A model generated the notes under the pieces. It saw nothing but the letters and a program-made list of their open reading frames with translations, was not told the origin of the DNA and did no database searches. From Clostridium gelidum (GTDB lineage Bacteria > Bacillota > Clostridia > Clostridiales > Clostridiaceae), in assembly GCF_019977655.1 (NCBI RefSeq), contig NZ_AP024849.1, positions 5,489,001-5,553,000 of the forward strand: 64,000 bases of DNA. Reading direction: 5' to 3'. Shown one piece after another: positions 46,493 through 55,907 of the stretch (position 1 is the first letter of the stretch; every line of letters begins with the position of its first letter). The translations under genes and the position numbers were made by a program.

Positions 46493-48313
46493 ATGGATAA
46501 TTACAGAAACTCTTCTAAAGAAAAATCTTTTAATTTTTTCTTACCTATTGCACTTATATTATCAATGATACCTTTAATTGTTCGTATGGCAATTGTTAAG
46601 ATCGATGTTTCTACTGCTAATATATGGGAATCTTCAACTCAAACTGATTTGTTTTCACAAAAGAAAGCATTTTATTTAATGATTTTTTCTATTTTTCTGA
46701 TTATTATTAGCGTCATCTTTTTCAAGAAAATATTCAGTAAAAAAGATAAGATTGTAAATTACATATTAATATCATGCGGTGTATTCTTTCTTTTCACTTT
46801 ACTTTCTGCAATCTTTTCAAAATATAAAGAAGTCTCTTTTTATGGGATTTTTGACAGAGCTGAAGGTTTAATTACTATAGCTTGCTATATGGTTCTTTTT
46901 GTATATTCAATTTATACCTTTAAAAATACTAAGGACTATAAATACATTATTACTCCGCTTTTAATTTTAGTAGCTATCAATGCCTTTTTAGGTCTTTTTC
47001 AATTCATAGGGCAAGATCTAATTAAAACCAGCTTAGGTACTTCTATAGTTTTCCCTAGCGAATATAAAATTGATGGTTCCAAAATAAATTTAAGCAACGG
47101 GAATTCAATTTATGGCACTTTATTCAACAGTAACTATGTTGGTAGTTTTGCTTCTATTGTTTTGCCAATATTATTTTGTTTAACAATTTTTGAAGATGAG
47201 GTTATGAAAAAAATAATGTTATTTATCGGGACTCTACTTTCAGTATGGTTACTGATTGGTAGTGATGCTCGTTCAGGAGTTATTGGTGTTTTTTGTGCAA
47301 CTATATTTGGTGTTGTTGTATTTTGGAGATTACTTATTAAGAAGTGGAAAAGTTTTTTAATAGCTTTTATATCTATATTAGTATTACTCCTAGGTGCTAG
47401 TTTTGCATCTAAAGGAGTACTTAATAGATTTACCGCTCTGACGCAAGATGTTAGTAGTCTTTTTACTAGCACTAGTGATTTTGATTATAAAGAGCATACT
47501 CCTGTTAAGGATATAAAACATGTAGATAAAGGTGTGCAAGTTATATTACCTAATGAGACTTTAAATATAACTTATGGAAATGATGGGTTTGTATTTAAAA
47601 ATTCTAAAGACGAAGTTATACCATTTTTAAAAGGTGATAAAATATATTCGCCCACCGTTCAGGCTTTTAGTAATATTTCATTTTTGTTTGGTAAAGTAGA
47701 TAACAAATCTGTTACTTCAGATATTCTTCTTTTACAAGTCGATGGACACCCAACATTTACATTCAAATTAAAAACTGATAATAGCATTCATTTAATAAAT
47801 GCTAATAGTAAGCAATTTGCAGATATAGAATTTCCAAAGACATTCGGATTTAACGGTAAAGAAAAACTTGGTTCTGCTAGAGGATATATTTGGTCAAGAT
47901 CACTACCTTTACTTAAAGATAATTTTATTCTTGGAGGAGGTCCTGATACCTTTGCTTTTAGATTCCCTCAAAATGATTTAATAGGTAAATACTATGCTTT
48001 GGGTACACCTAATCAAATTGTAGATAAAGCACATAATCTTTATTTACAAATAGCTCTAAATTACGGTGTAGTTGCCTTAATAGGATTTATGGCTATCATG
48101 CTCATTTATCTTGTTGACAGCTTTAAGTTATATGCTTTTAAAGAAAAATATGAAAAATCTCAAATATTAGGTGCAGTAAATTCTTTCGGTGTTATTGGAT
48201 ATCTATTTGCTGGAATGTTTAATGATTCAGTTGTTAGTGTTTCTCCTGTATTTTGGATAATCTTAGGCGTTGGGGTTTCACTTAACTATATGAACAGAAA
48301 AGCTTGCAATTAA
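46493..48313 (+). CDS. O-antigen ligase-like membrane protein (Wzy_C family)
   Basis: 606 residues with about ten to eleven TM segments (PF04932). A large outer domain of about 150 residues (about 315-460, beta-rich: VKDIKHVDKGVQVILPNETL) is inserted before the conserved segment RGYIWSRSLPLLKDNFILGG, GPDTFAF and DKAHNLYLQIALNYG, where the catalytic-type His sits. Members join lipid-linked glycans to acceptors or polymerise them. Placed divergently from the polysaccharide operon, so it may link or polymerise its product, or serve a separate glycan. Own promoter and terminator. Confidence 0.8.
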   Translation: MDNYRNSSKEKSFNFFLPIALILSMIPLIVRMAIVKIDVSTANIWESSTQTDLFSQKKAFYLMIFSIFLIIISVIFFKKIFSKKDKIVNYILISCGVFFLFTLLSAIFSKYKEVSFYGIFDRAEGLITIACYMVLFVYSIYTFKNTKDYKYIITPLLILVAINAFLGLFQFIGQDLIKTSLGTSIVFPSEYKIDGSKINLSNGNSIYGTLFNSNYVGSFASIVLPILFCLTIFEDEVMKKIMLFIGTLLSVWLLIGSDARSGVIGVFCATIFGVVVFWRLLIKKWKSFLIAFISILVLLLGASFASKGVLNRFTALTQDVSSLFTSTSDFDYKEHTPVKDIKHVDKGVQVILPNETLNITYGNDGFVFKNSKDEVIPFLKGDKIYSPTVQAFSNISFLFGKVDNKSVTSDILLLQVDGHPTFTFKLKTDNSIHLINANSKQFADIEFPKTFGFNGKEKLGSARGYIWSRSLPLLKDNFILGGGPDTFAFRFPQNDLIGKYYALGTPNQIVDKAHNLYLQIALNYGVVALIGFMAIMLIYLVDSFKLYAFKEKYEKSQILGAVNSFGVIGYLFAGMFNDSVVSVSPVFWIILGVGVSLNYMNRKACN

Positions 48314-48345
48314 CAATTGACAATGTACAATTTACAATGAAAGAT

Positions 48346-48369
48346 AAAAAATCCCTACGGGGATTTTTT
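48346..48369 (+). terminator. Terminator of the ligase-like gene
   Basis: Stem AAAAAATCCC / GGGATTTTTT with a 4-nt loop and continuing T run. It is preceded by repeats of the type AACAATTGACAATGTACAAT (48309-48339). Confidence 0.85.
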
Positions 48370-48394
48370 TATACATTTTTCTATAATCCTCCGA

Positions 48395-48512
48395 AAAGGT
48401 TAGACTCAAAAGTACGAGAAATTAAATTTTATATTTGGTTTTTCGCACTTTACCCTTGTGGACATTTTATATTTTGCAAATCGAATTTTCTCTGTGAGTT
48501 TTGTCCTTAATC
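48395..48512. repeat. Intergenic palindromic element (TCGAACTTTC family)
   Basis: One copy of the recurring element: inner half near 48403-48455, outer half ATCGAATTTTCTCTGTGAG at 48480-48498. Related to copies near 7940-8095 and 57015-57095. Contains no believable gene. Confidence 0.5.
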
Positions 48513-48592
48513 GTACAAAATGTGCATTGTTAATTATAAGTAGCTATAGTATAATAAATCTACTTACTAAATAAAAATGTGAGGTGAAATAA

Positions 48593-48919
48593 ATGGATAA
48601 AGAAATATTAGAAATTTTAAAAAGACTTGAAACTAAAATGGATAAAGGTCTAGATAGACTTGAAACTAAAATAGACAAAGGCCTAGGTAGACTTGAAACT
48701 AAAATCAATGTGCTTGGAACTAAACTAGATGAGCACACTCTAATTTTAAGAGCCTTAGAACATTCTTCAGAAGTAAATAAAGCTGAGCATGATAAGATGT
48801 CAAATGATATAGCAAAGATCCAAGGTGATGTTACTGGAATAAGAAAAGATTTATCACAAGTTGAATTAGTTACAGCAAATAATTGGGCTGATATAGTAAA
48901 ATTAAAAGCTGTTGAATAA
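48593..48919 (+). CDS. Small coiled-coil protein with 11-residue repeats
   Basis: 108 residues, wholly alpha-helical in appearance. Three tandem copies of RLETKxDKGLx (about 11-43) are followed by further heptad-like sequence (LDEHTLILRALEHSSEVNKA). No signal peptide. Good GAGGTG site. Resembles small clostridial coiled-coil proteins of unknown role, some near tail-fibre-like or regulatory genes. Alone between two terminators. Confidence 0.75.
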   Translation: MDKEILEILKRLETKMDKGLDRLETKIDKGLGRLETKINVLGTKLDEHTLILRALEHSSEVNKAEHDKMSNDIAKIQGDVTGIRKDLSQVELVTANNWADIVKLKAVE

Positions 48920-48960
48920 TATAAAAATCTATCTACAATTTACTATTTACAATTGCAAAT

Positions 48961-49001
48961 TAATGCCCTAGAAATCTCAAAAAGAGATCTCTAGGGCATT
49001 A
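48961..49001. terminator. Bidirectional terminator between convergent genes
   Basis: Stem of an 11-bp arm TAATGCCCTAG with its complement, plus an inner ATCTC / GAGAT stem. It serves the plus-strand coiled-coil gene and the minus-strand surface gene. The flanks again carry CAATTTAC / TTGTAAA repeat units. Confidence 0.75.
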
Positions 49002-49072
49002 ATTTAATATTTAAAAATCCAACGGATTTTTTCCTTAATTGTCCATTGTAAACTGTCAATTGTAAATTTTTC

Positions 49073-50512
49073 CTACTTACTCCACGCACCATTAGAACCT
49101 AGTTTATAACCATCAATGGTTGTATTACTAGCCATTGCTCCATTTGGATATAGATAATAATAATTCCCACTTCCATCTTGAATCCAGCCAGTTTTCATAT
49201 CACCATTTGCATCTAAATAATACCAATATGAAGTACTCTTATCTAAGAACCACATATTTTTCAAAGAATTACCAAGTGCATCATTATATTGCCACTTACC
49301 ATTATTACTTACCCATTGACTAACTTTAATATTAGCATTTACATTAGTATTATTATTTGCAGTATTAGTAGAAGTAATCCCTGTTGCTGTTCCTTGGCTT
49401 GTACCTCTATATACTGTTAAAGTATAGGTTCTTTGCTTATACTTTACAGCATCAGAACTATCATCTTTTGAGTCATACTCATCTTCATTAGTAACCTTTA
49501 CTTCAAATACATTTTTCCCCTCTTTTAATGCCAATTGAGTTCTAAACTTTCCATCATAACTTAGCTTACTACCATTAACTCTAACTATACGATCATCATC
49601 TTGTGGCACAGCTTTAATTATTACATTTTCCCAGTCTTTTTTTACATCTACAGCATAAGAAGTAACCCTAGGTCTAAAACTGATTGGAACTGTTCCATCT
49701 TCTATAACTATGTCATCTAAATATATAGAATCTTGGTTATCATCAATTTCACCTGTAGTTGTTGTTGTAGCCACACTACCTCCCCTATAAATATTCAAGG
49801 TATATGTTTCTTTGTTTCCATTTTCCCCATCATGGTCTTCAACTACTATAGTAACTACATTCTTACCACTACTTAAAGCTACTGTTTTTCTATATTTATC
49901 TTCTCCATCCACAGTAACACCATTGATAGTAACAACATCATCATCTTCATTTTCTGGATCTGCTTTTATTCTTATTTCGCTAACTGATTGTGCAACATTT
50001 ATATCATATGATTTTTTAGTTCTTGAAAATGATATATCTCCATCACTTAAAGTAATATTATCTATATAAACTTCATCATCATCACTTGAACTTGTTGATG
50101 TACTTCCTCCTCTATACACATTAACATAGTATGTTATCGGACCGTTTTCACCTGAATCCTCAGACCTTATTGCAATTTTATTTCTACCTTTATCTAGTTT
50201 AATAGTTTTTGTCCATTGACCTGTCTTTTTTTCTCCATCAATTGTAACATCATAAGTACTTTTATCTGGATTAGCTGTGATATCTATCGTTTCAACATCA
50301 CTATTAAGTTTTATATCATAAGAAGTTCTTGTTTTTGAAAAATTAAGGCTTCCATGATTTACATCAATATCCTTTAAAAAGGCAACATCATCACTTGTAT
50401 TATAAGCATAAGCCTTTGTAGCAAATAAATCTAAGTTACTTGCAGGTGCAATTACTGAAAAAGTACCAATAGCAAGTGTAAGTGAAATTATACGTTTAAT
50501 TTTTTTATTCAT
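49073..50512 (-). CDS. Secreted protein: three cadherin-like domains + choline-binding repeats
   Basis: 479 residues. Signal peptide ending TKAYA; three cadherin-like beta-sandwich domains (about 43-135, 150-245, 262-370), each starting with a 'hxLxDIxVxxGxxxFSxxxTSYDhxV' pattern and ending NVYRG or TVYRG; a Thr/Asn linker; then about four choline-binding repeats from about 397 (WVSNNGKWQYND, YWYYLDANGDMKTGW, YYYLYPNGAM). Acidic domains suggest calcium or extended rod structure. Probably a wall-bound structural or adhesin protein. Ribosome site GGAGGG. Confidence 0.88.
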   Translation of the reverse strand: MNKKIKRIISLTLAIGTFSVIAPASNLDLFATKAYAYNTSDDVAFLKDIDVNHGSLNFSKTRTSYDIKLNSDVETIDITANPDKSTYDVTIDGEKKTGQWTKTIKLDKGRNKIAIRSEDSGENGPITYYVNVYRGGSTSTSSSDDDEVYIDNITLSDGDISFSRTKKSYDINVAQSVSEIRIKADPENEDDDVVTINGVTVDGEDKYRKTVALSSGKNVVTIVVEDHDGENGNKETYTLNIYRGGSVATTTTTGEIDDNQDSIYLDDIVIEDGTVPISFRPRVTSYAVDVKKDWENVIIKAVPQDDDRIVRVNGSKLSYDGKFRTQLALKEGKNVFEVKVTNEDEYDSKDDSSDAVKYKQRTYTLTVYRGTSQGTATGITSTNTANNNTNVNANIKVSQWVSNNGKWQYNDALGNSLKNMWFLDKSTSYWYYLDANGDMKTGWIQDGSGNYYYLYPNGAMASNTTIDGYKLGSNGAWSK

Positions 50513-50593
50513 ATTATTCCCTCCAATTCTCTATACTATACATTTTACCTTATTAATGTACAATTTTCAATTGTCAATTATTAATTGAAAAAA

Positions 50594-50616
50594 GAGACGA
50601 GGCATAGCCTCGTCCC
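50594..50616 (-). terminator. Terminator of the second S-layer-like gene
   Basis: Stem GACGAGGC / GCCTCGTC with a 3-nt loop and a CTTTTTT tail on the minus strand. It is flanked on both sides by CAATTGTCAATT-type repeats. Confidence 0.85.
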
Positions 50617-50660
50617 TCTTAAATTGTCAATTGTACATCGTACATTGTCAATTATTTAAA

Positions 50661-53006
50661 TTATTTAACCCATGCTCCTGAACCATTTAATACATAACCG
50701 TCAACAGTTGTATTAGCAAGCATAGCTCCTGATGCATTTAAGTAGTACCAAGTACCATTATCATTGTACCAACCAGTAACCATAGCTCCTGATGGTTTTA
50801 AGAAGTACCAAGTTCCATTATCAAGGTACCAACCAGTAGCCATGATTCCGTCAGCTTTCATCATGTACCAAGTTCCACCTACAGTGATCCATTTGTTAGT
50901 AACTTTAGCTCCTGTAACATCGTTGAATGTCCAAGTTCCATCAGTTCCTTGAACCCATCCAGTTACAATAACTGGTTTAACTGCTGTAGATTCACCTTCT
51001 GTTACTTTAGTTCCTTCTTGTTGTGTAGTGTAAACATTTCCGTTACCATCCCAAGCGATTAAGCTTCCAGCATCATATACATCTAATGAATCTATAGATC
51101 TATCACAAGTAAACATTTCTTTGAAATCTCCAGCCTTTTCTGACTTGTAGATTTTTCCTTCATTTATTATCCAAAGGTTACCATTAATATCGAATGATGC
51201 TCCAGCTTTTCCGGCATCTCCCTTAAGATCGTGATCTTTATCTCCATCTTTCTTAACAACATAAGCATCAACTTTAGTAGATGTTCCAACAGCTTCAACT
51301 TTTTCATTCTTTTGTAATTTTAATACATAAGTCTTAATAGTATCAGCATCATCCATTTCAGTATAGTAAAGTGTTCCATCTACTACTCTTACTCCAACAA
51401 CCTTAGAATCACCAGAAACTAAAGTAGCTAATTTAGTAGCAGCTGTTTCAGCATCACCACTTATAGTAGCATCAAGTTCATAAGATTCTACAGTCTTTGG
51501 TAAGTAAGCATCCTTTTCTGTTTCTCCTTGAGCTTTAGATATCTTTTGAAGATATTTAGCAGATAGAATTGGAGTTGTACCCTTACTGTTATAAACTGCA
51601 ACAGTTGACTTACTAAAATCTACATCAATTATTCTATAGATATAGTCTTTATCTTGAGCTATTGTTACAACTGAACCATCTTTAATAGTAGCTGCCACTT
51701 TGTCATCATTAACATTTTCATCAAATTCGTCTAATTTAACCATCTTAGATCCATTATATACACGAATGTTAGCTGTTTTATCAGCATCTATATATGCTGC
51801 TGATTTATTTGTGTAACCATGATAAACATCGTATCCAGTTCCATTTCCTGTTCCTGCATAACCTGAAGTTTTAAGTGCTGCTGTAGCATTAACAAAAGTT
51901 CCAGCAGGTTCACCAGCTAATTGAAGTGCAGTATAATCTTTTATTGTTGCTGCAGTATTAGCTGTTAGTGTAAGTTTACCTGTAGTAGCATCTACTGTTG
52001 TACTGTAACCTGGAATTGAATCTGATTTAACAGTAGCTGCAAATGTTGCTGCTGAACTAAATGATGTTGTTCCTGCACCTACTAAAGATACAGTTACATT
52101 ATGTCCACTTGTAAGATCAGTAGCTATTGTAGCTGGTTTTGTAGCATCCACAATACCTACAGTTAATTTAACTGGAACGCTTCCGTCTACTACTGTATCT
52201 GCTGTTATTGTTACATTTGTTGATAATGCTTGAATTGCAGATACGTTAACTGCTGCTGCTGCACCAGTAGTAGTTCCAGTTAATTGAATTGTTCCTGCAC
52301 TTTCAGATTTAATATTTGCAGTGTATCCAGAAAATGACATTGTAGCTGCTTTAATAGCAAATCCTGCTTTACTTCCGCTTGAAAAATCTCCTGTAGCTCC
52401 AGTACCAGCAGCTATGAATGTTTTTCCGTATACTGTTATATTTGAAGCAAAGTTAGTTGGAGTAACTTCTATTACAGCTCCTCTTCCATCAGTAGCTCCT
52501 GCAATTCCGTTAGTTGCAGTATATGAATACCATACATCACCGAATTGATCTGGTGTGATTCTTTGTGTAGATACACTAACATTACTTCCGTATCTGTCAG
52601 CTTTCTTTAATTTAGCTAATAACTTGTCTGTTGCAGTGCTTTGTAAATCACTAGCAACATCTTCGTCTGTTACTTTACCGTTTGATAAGTCAAGTAAGTA
52701 TTCGTCATTACCATCCATAGCAATAGTGCTACTAGTATCATATTTGCTGTATTGGTTGATTCTAGCATCTGTTAAATCATTTACTTCTTTATCTTTGCTT
52801 CCATCGTTGAAATAAACTGATTTATTGTTATCGTCTGTTTTGTATCCTTCAAATGCATATTTACCATCTTTGTATGCGATAGCATCTTCGATAGTACCGT
52901 CCTTAGTTCCTAATCTTGTAGAATCTGCAGCCATAGCTGGTACCAATGACATCACTGATGCAGCAGCTACTAATAAAGCTGTAATTTTGTTTGCTCTTTT
53001 AAACAT
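50661..53006 (-). CDS. Second large choline-binding-repeat (S-layer-like) surface protein
   Basis: 781 residues, paralogue of the protein at 4949. Same signal region (NKITALLVAAASVMSLVPAM), near-identical ends, and a diverged Ala/Thr/Gly-rich centre (about 170-390). About four choline-binding repeats close the protein (from about 665: GWVQGTDGTWTFND, GWYLDNGTWYFLKPSGAM, GWYNDNGTWYYLNASGAM). Strong CCTCC-complement site, extended -10 promoter, and a 103-bp tandem repeat upstream. Structural surface protein by inference; alternative expression of the two paralogues is possible. Confidence 0.85.
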   Translation of the reverse strand: MFKRANKITALLVAAASVMSLVPAMAADSTRLGTKDGTIEDAIAYKDGKYAFEGYKTDDNNKSVYFNDGSKDKEVNDLTDARINQYSKYDTSSTIAMDGNDEYLLDLSNGKVTDEDVASDLQSTATDKLLAKLKKADRYGSNVSVSTQRITPDQFGDVWYSYTATNGIAGATDGRGAVIEVTPTNFASNITVYGKTFIAAGTGATGDFSSGSKAGFAIKAATMSFSGYTANIKSESAGTIQLTGTTTGAAAAVNVSAIQALSTNVTITADTVVDGSVPVKLTVGIVDATKPATIATDLTSGHNVTVSLVGAGTTSFSSAATFAATVKSDSIPGYSTTVDATTGKLTLTANTAATIKDYTALQLAGEPAGTFVNATAALKTSGYAGTGNGTGYDVYHGYTNKSAAYIDADKTANIRVYNGSKMVKLDEFDENVNDDKVAATIKDGSVVTIAQDKDYIYRIIDVDFSKSTVAVYNSKGTTPILSAKYLQKISKAQGETEKDAYLPKTVESYELDATISGDAETAATKLATLVSGDSKVVGVRVVDGTLYYTEMDDADTIKTYVLKLQKNEKVEAVGTSTKVDAYVVKKDGDKDHDLKGDAGKAGASFDINGNLWIINEGKIYKSEKAGDFKEMFTCDRSIDSLDVYDAGSLIAWDGNGNVYTTQQEGTKVTEGESTAVKPVIVTGWVQGTDGTWTFNDVTGAKVTNKWITVGGTWYMMKADGIMATGWYLDNGTWYFLKPSGAMVTGWYNDNGTWYYLNASGAMLANTTVDGYVLNGSGAWVK

Positions 53007-53042
53007 AATTTTTTTTCCTCCTAAAATTTTAAATTCAGATAA

Positions 53043-53071
53043 ATTATAGCATTATTGTCCAACCCTGTAAA
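53043..53071 (-). promoter_or_regulatory. Promoter of the second S-layer-like gene
   Basis: Minus strand: -35 TTTACA (53066-53071), 17-bp spacer, -10 TATAAT (53043-53048) with a TGc extension; 37 bp from the start codon. A second TTGGAC lies within the spacer. Confidence 0.7.
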
Positions 53072-53250
53072 GGAATATAATTCTTGTGAATGTATAATTT
53101 TGTATAATATTAATATTTTACAATTTGCATAATATTTAATTCATACTAAATCTACACTATTCACAAAAGTATTACATTACTTTAAGCCTGTACATAAATT
53201 ACTACTATTTTTATCTATTTAATATATAATCTAGCATTTCCTTGTTGTCC

Positions 53251-53495
53251 TTATAAAATACAAGACCTTAATTTCTTTTTGGTACCTTTTTGAGATATTT
53301 TAGAAATTTATTTAATATATATTTCCTACATATCCTTCTTTTATTTAAGTACACCATATAATACAATGGTTTGATTTCTTTTCGGTACCTTTTTTTAGAT
53401 ATTTTAGGAATTTATTTTTTATATTCCTAAATTACCTTTAATGTCCTGCATTGTCACTATATAATACAACCATCCAAATTATTTTGGGGACCTTT
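53251..53495. repeat. Tandem repeat, about 103 bp, nearly 2.5 copies
   Basis: The unit, read on the plus strand, holds ATAATACAA (or AAAATACAA), then about 10 bp, then ATTTCTTTTxGGTACC and TTTTT. GGTACC or GGGACC occurs at 53281, 53384 and 53487, giving 103-bp periods. After the first two copies follows AGATATTTTAG-AATTTATTT. On the minus strand this is the DNA just upstream of the S-layer-like gene promoter. Confidence 0.7.
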
Positions 53496-53541
53496 TTTTT
53501 CAATTAACAATTTACAATGTACAATTAACAATTAATAAACA

Positions 53542-53567
53542 AAAAAATCCCCCTAAGGGGATTTTTT
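53542..53567 (-). terminator. Terminator of the three-gene surface operon
   Basis: Stem AAAAAATCCCC / GGGGATTTTTT with a 4-nt loop, flanked by TTAACAATTTACAATGTACA repeats. It works in the minus direction for the gene ending at 53586. Confidence 0.85.
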
Positions 53568-53585
53568 ATCCATCATTGTCAATTG

Positions 53586-54974
53586 TTAATTACTCCAAAC
53601 TCCATCTGATCCTAAGTTATATCCACTAACTGTTGTACTATATGCCATAGCTCCATCGCTATATAAGTAATAATATTTACTTCCATCAAGTATCCAGCCT
53701 GTTTTCATTCCTCCATCGTTTCCTAAGTAATACCACTTGCCATTATTACTTAGCCAACCAGTAGCCATGCTTCCATCAACTTGTAAATAATAGGTTTTAC
53801 CATAACTTCTATCATAAAACCAAGAATTTTTTATTGTATTTCCTGTTTCATCATTATATTGCCACTTGTTATTTACTTGTACCCATTGATTTACTTTGAG
53901 TCCTGCACTATTATTAGTTGCTGTACTTGTAGTAGTATTATTTGTTATTGCTGCTGTTGCTGGTATCTTACCTTTATATATATTTAAAGTGTAAATTCTT
54001 TTTTTATTATTTGAATCCTCAATTTTCACTTTAACTTCAGTCTTATAATTATTTAAAACAACGTTTTTTTCATAGTTTTTTGATTCCTCTACTGCATCTC
54101 CATTAATTTCAACCATATATTTAGTACTTTCTGGTTCAGCTTGTATTGTAGTTCCATCAATATTTTCCTTAACTGCGACATCATAAGTTGTTTTATCTTT
54201 TGATACATTTATTTGTGTATCACTTACTTTAATAAGATCCAAATAAATGTTATCTTGAGCTACACCACCAGAATTATCTTTCCTAGTTATATTTAATATA
54301 TAACTTCTCTTCTTTCCTTTTTTATTTTCCACCTCTACAATTACTTGATTTTTACCTTTTTCTAAATTTATTGTTTCTTCATATCCACCATCTTCAGTAA
54401 CACTTGTACCATTAATTCTAATTATGTCATTATTATCTTCTGGCTTAGCTTTTATTTTTATTTTATCACTTTCAGATTTAACATCAATATCATAAGTTTT
54501 TGCTTCTTTTTGAAAATTAATTGTTCCTTCGCTTAAGCTTATAATATTTAAATAAATATCGTCTGAATTACTTACTCCCTTTGTTACAATTAAAGTATAA
54601 GTCTTTGACATACTATCATTGTTTGCAACTTTTATTTTTATAACATTTTCACCTTGATCTAAATGTATTGTTTTCTTATACTTTTCACTAGCATCTACTA
54701 CATCCCCATTAATTACAACCTCTGAATCCTCACTTTTAGGGTTAGCTGTAATTTTTATTTCAGTTTCATCCCCACCTACATTTGCGCTGTAATTTGTCTT
54801 ATTCGAATCAAAATTAATATCTGCCTTATTAACAGAAAGACTTTCTAAATAAATACTTGCAGTATCCGCTTGGACTTGTGTGCTTGTTAAGTTTATATAT
54901 TTTGTAGGTTCCACTGCTGAGTAAATACCCATAATAAGTGTTAATGCAATTATACGTTTAATATTTTTGTTCAT
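53586..54974 (-). CDS. Secreted protein: three cadherin-like domains + choline-binding repeats
   Basis: 462 residues. Signal peptide (MNKNIKRIIALTLIMGIYSA), three cadherin-like domains (starting IYLESLSVNKADINF, IYLNIISLSEGTINF, IYLDLIKVSDTQINV), then four choline-binding repeats from about 380 (WVQVNNKWQYNDETGN, YYLQVDGSMATGW, WYYLGNDGGMKTGW, YYYLYSDGAM). Last gene of an operon of three related genes spaced 24 and 18 bp apart. Surface-bound; ligand unknown. Confidence 0.88.
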   Translation of the reverse strand: MNKNIKRIIALTLIMGIYSAVEPTKYINLTSTQVQADTASIYLESLSVNKADINFDSNKTNYSANVGGDETEIKITANPKSEDSEVVINGDVVDASEKYKKTIHLDQGENVIKIKVANNDSMSKTYTLIVTKGVSNSDDIYLNIISLSEGTINFQKEAKTYDIDVKSESDKIKIKAKPEDNNDIIRINGTSVTEDGGYEETINLEKGKNQVIVEVENKKGKKRSYILNITRKDNSGGVAQDNIYLDLIKVSDTQINVSKDKTTYDVAVKENIDGTTIQAEPESTKYMVEINGDAVEESKNYEKNVVLNNYKTEVKVKIEDSNNKKRIYTLNIYKGKIPATAAITNNTTTSTATNNSAGLKVNQWVQVNNKWQYNDETGNTIKNSWFYDRSYGKTYYLQVDGSMATGWLSNNGKWYYLGNDGGMKTGWILDGSKYYYLYSDGAMAYSTTVSGYNLGSDGVWSN

Positions 54975-54992
54975 TTTTATACCATCCCTCTC

Positions 54993-55883
54993 TTAATTGA
55001 TCCAAGCTCCATCGTTTCCTACTTTAAATCCATCAATCACTGTATTATATGCCATAGTTCCATCATTATATAAGTAATAATATTTGCTTCCATCAAGTAT
55101 CCAACCTGTTTTCATTACTCCATCACTTCCTAAATAGTACCACTTCCTATTATTTTTCAACCATCCAGTAGCCATAGCTCCATCAGCTTGTAAATAATAA
55201 TTTTTCCCACTATTTTTATCATAAAGCCAAACATTTTTTAATGGATTCCCTGATGCATCATTATATTGCCACTTGTTTACCCATTGATTAGTAATAGCAT
55301 CCTTATTAAAATCAACAGAAATACTTCCTGTGTTTGTATTTAGTTCGTTTGTATTCACTTCATTTGTATTAGTGTCCTTTATTTCTGCCTTATTTACATT
55401 TATTTTATAAGTCTTTACACAATTAGATATATCTTCTTTGTCTTTTGCTCTTTCAAAAGCTTCTTTACTTATATAAGTTCTTATATAAATAGCACTCATA
55501 CCTTTTAAAAAAGACATTTCTTCTCCAACCTCATGAGCTATGGCAGTTTTCTTATCCGATTCAAAGACCTTAACTACATAATCATCACCTTCACATTCTG
55601 CCAATACCTTAAGTCCATTACTCTTTTCATCAAGAGTTATATAATACTCTTTTTCATCTGTTAAATTCTTTTTCTGCCCGTTATAATAATCATATAAATC
55701 AAGGCTCTTATTCTCTGTAGATTTTATTTCTAAAGATTTTAACTCCCCATTATTTGCAAGTGAATATGTAGCTGCTGCTGCATATGCTTTTGTAGTTATA
55801 TTAAAAAAATCTTCTGGGCAAATTGATGAAAAAGTACCTATTAATAGTAAACATGCTATTGTTAATTTAATTCTTTTATTCAT
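54993..55883 (-). CDS. Secreted protein: divergent N-terminal domain + choline-binding repeats
   Basis: 296 residues. Signal peptide ends TKAYA; the single N-terminal domain (about 45-165: GELKSLEIKSTENKSLDLYD, YYITLDEKSNG, YVVKVFESDK, IYIRTYISKE) recurs as the first domain in the proteins at 59482 and 62032 and more loosely at 58006. It looks like a distant cadherin-like sandwich. About four choline-binding repeats follow from about 210. Middle gene of the three-gene operon. Confidence 0.85.
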   Translation of the reverse strand: MNKRIKLTIACLLLIGTFSSICPEDFFNITTKAYAAAATYSLANNGELKSLEIKSTENKSLDLYDYYNGQKKNLTDEKEYYITLDEKSNGLKVLAECEGDDYVVKVFESDKKTAIAHEVGEEMSFLKGMSAIYIRTYISKEAFERAKDKEDISNCVKTYKINVNKAEIKDTNTNEVNTNELNTNTGSISVDFNKDAITNQWVNKWQYNDASGNPLKNVWLYDKNSGKNYYLQADGAMATGWLKNNRKWYYLGSDGVMKTGWILDGSKYYYLYNDGTMAYNTVIDGFKVGNDGAWIN

Positions 55884-55907
55884 ACGCTACTTCCCCTTTT
55901 ACAATTG

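Noticed and set aside
48304..48510. 68-codon plus-strand reading frame
   Set aside because: Consists of a terminator and dispersed repeats.
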